Positions 63,985 through 64,000 of a stretch of 64,000 nucleotides of DNA are shown here, piece after piece; positions within the stretch are counted from its first letter, which is position 1; each line of letters begins with the position of its first letter. Source of the stretch: an uncultured Schlesneria sp. Its GTDB lineage: Bacteria > Planctomycetota > Planctomycetia > Planctomycetales > Planctomycetaceae. The stretch spans positions 62,001-126,000 of the forward strand of contig CAIVEI010000162.1 in assembly GCA_903904835.1 (NCBI GenBank), in the 5' to 3' direction. The notes under the pieces were generated by a model, which was not told the origin of the DNA, searched no databases, and saw only the letters and a program-made list of their open reading frames with translations. The translations under genes and the position numbers were made by a program.

Positions 63985-64000
63985 GTGTCTACAGAAGTGA
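63985..64000 (+). CDS. Possible start of a truncated gene
   Basis: GTG TCT ACA GAA GTG is preceded by GGGGAA with good spacing, so a gene may begin here and continue past the window. Only five codons are visible. Confidence 0.25.

Overview
The window is chromosomal DNA from a member of the Planctomycetota, probably order Planctomycetales. The evidence is lineage-specific gene content: DUF1592/DUF1552 and DUF1501 proteins, a ThuA/PVC-type heme-binding dehydrogenase, a DUF1559 pseudopilin-like protein, VCBS/FG-GAP and CRTAC1 proteins, a cysteine-rich wall-type protein and many predicted lipoproteins. There is no rRNA, no CRISPR array, no phage block and no recognisable transposase. The only tRNA-like sequence is a decayed tRNA-Met remnant near 52.1 kb.

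Layout. 0-11.4 kb: a tail fragment, a decayed paralogue of the small membrane protein at 3.8-4.1 kb, a beta-barrel-like secreted protein, a DUF4236/TerB membrane protein, the very large ThuA-dehydrogenase-HEAT-cytochrome protein, a YhcH-type protein, and a cupin/PH-like/esterase operon. 11.6-13.0 kb: a complex repeat block. 13.1-38.4 kb: a VCBS protein, NfeD-FloA-hypothetical-glycosyltransferase (membrane microdomain cluster), a nucleoside phosphorylase, a sigma-54 activator with a small basic protein, two lipoproteins, a SEC-C/TPR protein directly upstream of ribD, the Cys-rich repeat protein, a SpoU/TrmH methyltransferase, a WD40 membrane protein, DUF1592+DUF1552, a cation exchanger and a DUF1501 protein. 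38.5-39.9 kb: a second complex repeat block, homologous to the first but inverted. 39.9-53.8 kb: a PIN-toxin remnant, an ABC exporter fused to DUF1854, a beta-helix-like protein, the DUF1559 gene, a VCBS/heme, CRTAC1 and TPR group, and a small lipoprotein. 54-64 kb: a lactonase-type propeller, a cupin, tandem cyclophilins, a Gfo/Idh/MocA oxidoreductase, a pseudoprotease-esterase fusion, homoserine dehydrogenase and MqnA.

How the parts relate. Housekeeping genes (ribD, hom, mqnA, rRNA/tRNA methyltransferase, cyclophilins) are interspersed with exported planctomycetal proteins. Short overlaps or gaps suggest cotranscription for cupin/PH-like/esterase, SEC-C-TPR/ribD, activator/small basic protein, TPR/CRTAC1 and esterase-fusion/oxidoreductase.

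The most unusual signals are not genes. (1) A family of about 97-bp elements with GTGCCA/TGGCAC-type ends and four mutually complementary arms occurs as four complete copies and one half copy, mostly between convergent genes. Paired bases change together between copies, which argues for a selected secondary structure. (2) Two modular blocks of about 1.4 kb lie in inverted orientation about 25 kb apart. Each contains 140/142-bp tandem repeats in which a GTTGCC word recurs at 20- or 14-bp steps. All functional statements are inferred from sequence reading alone.
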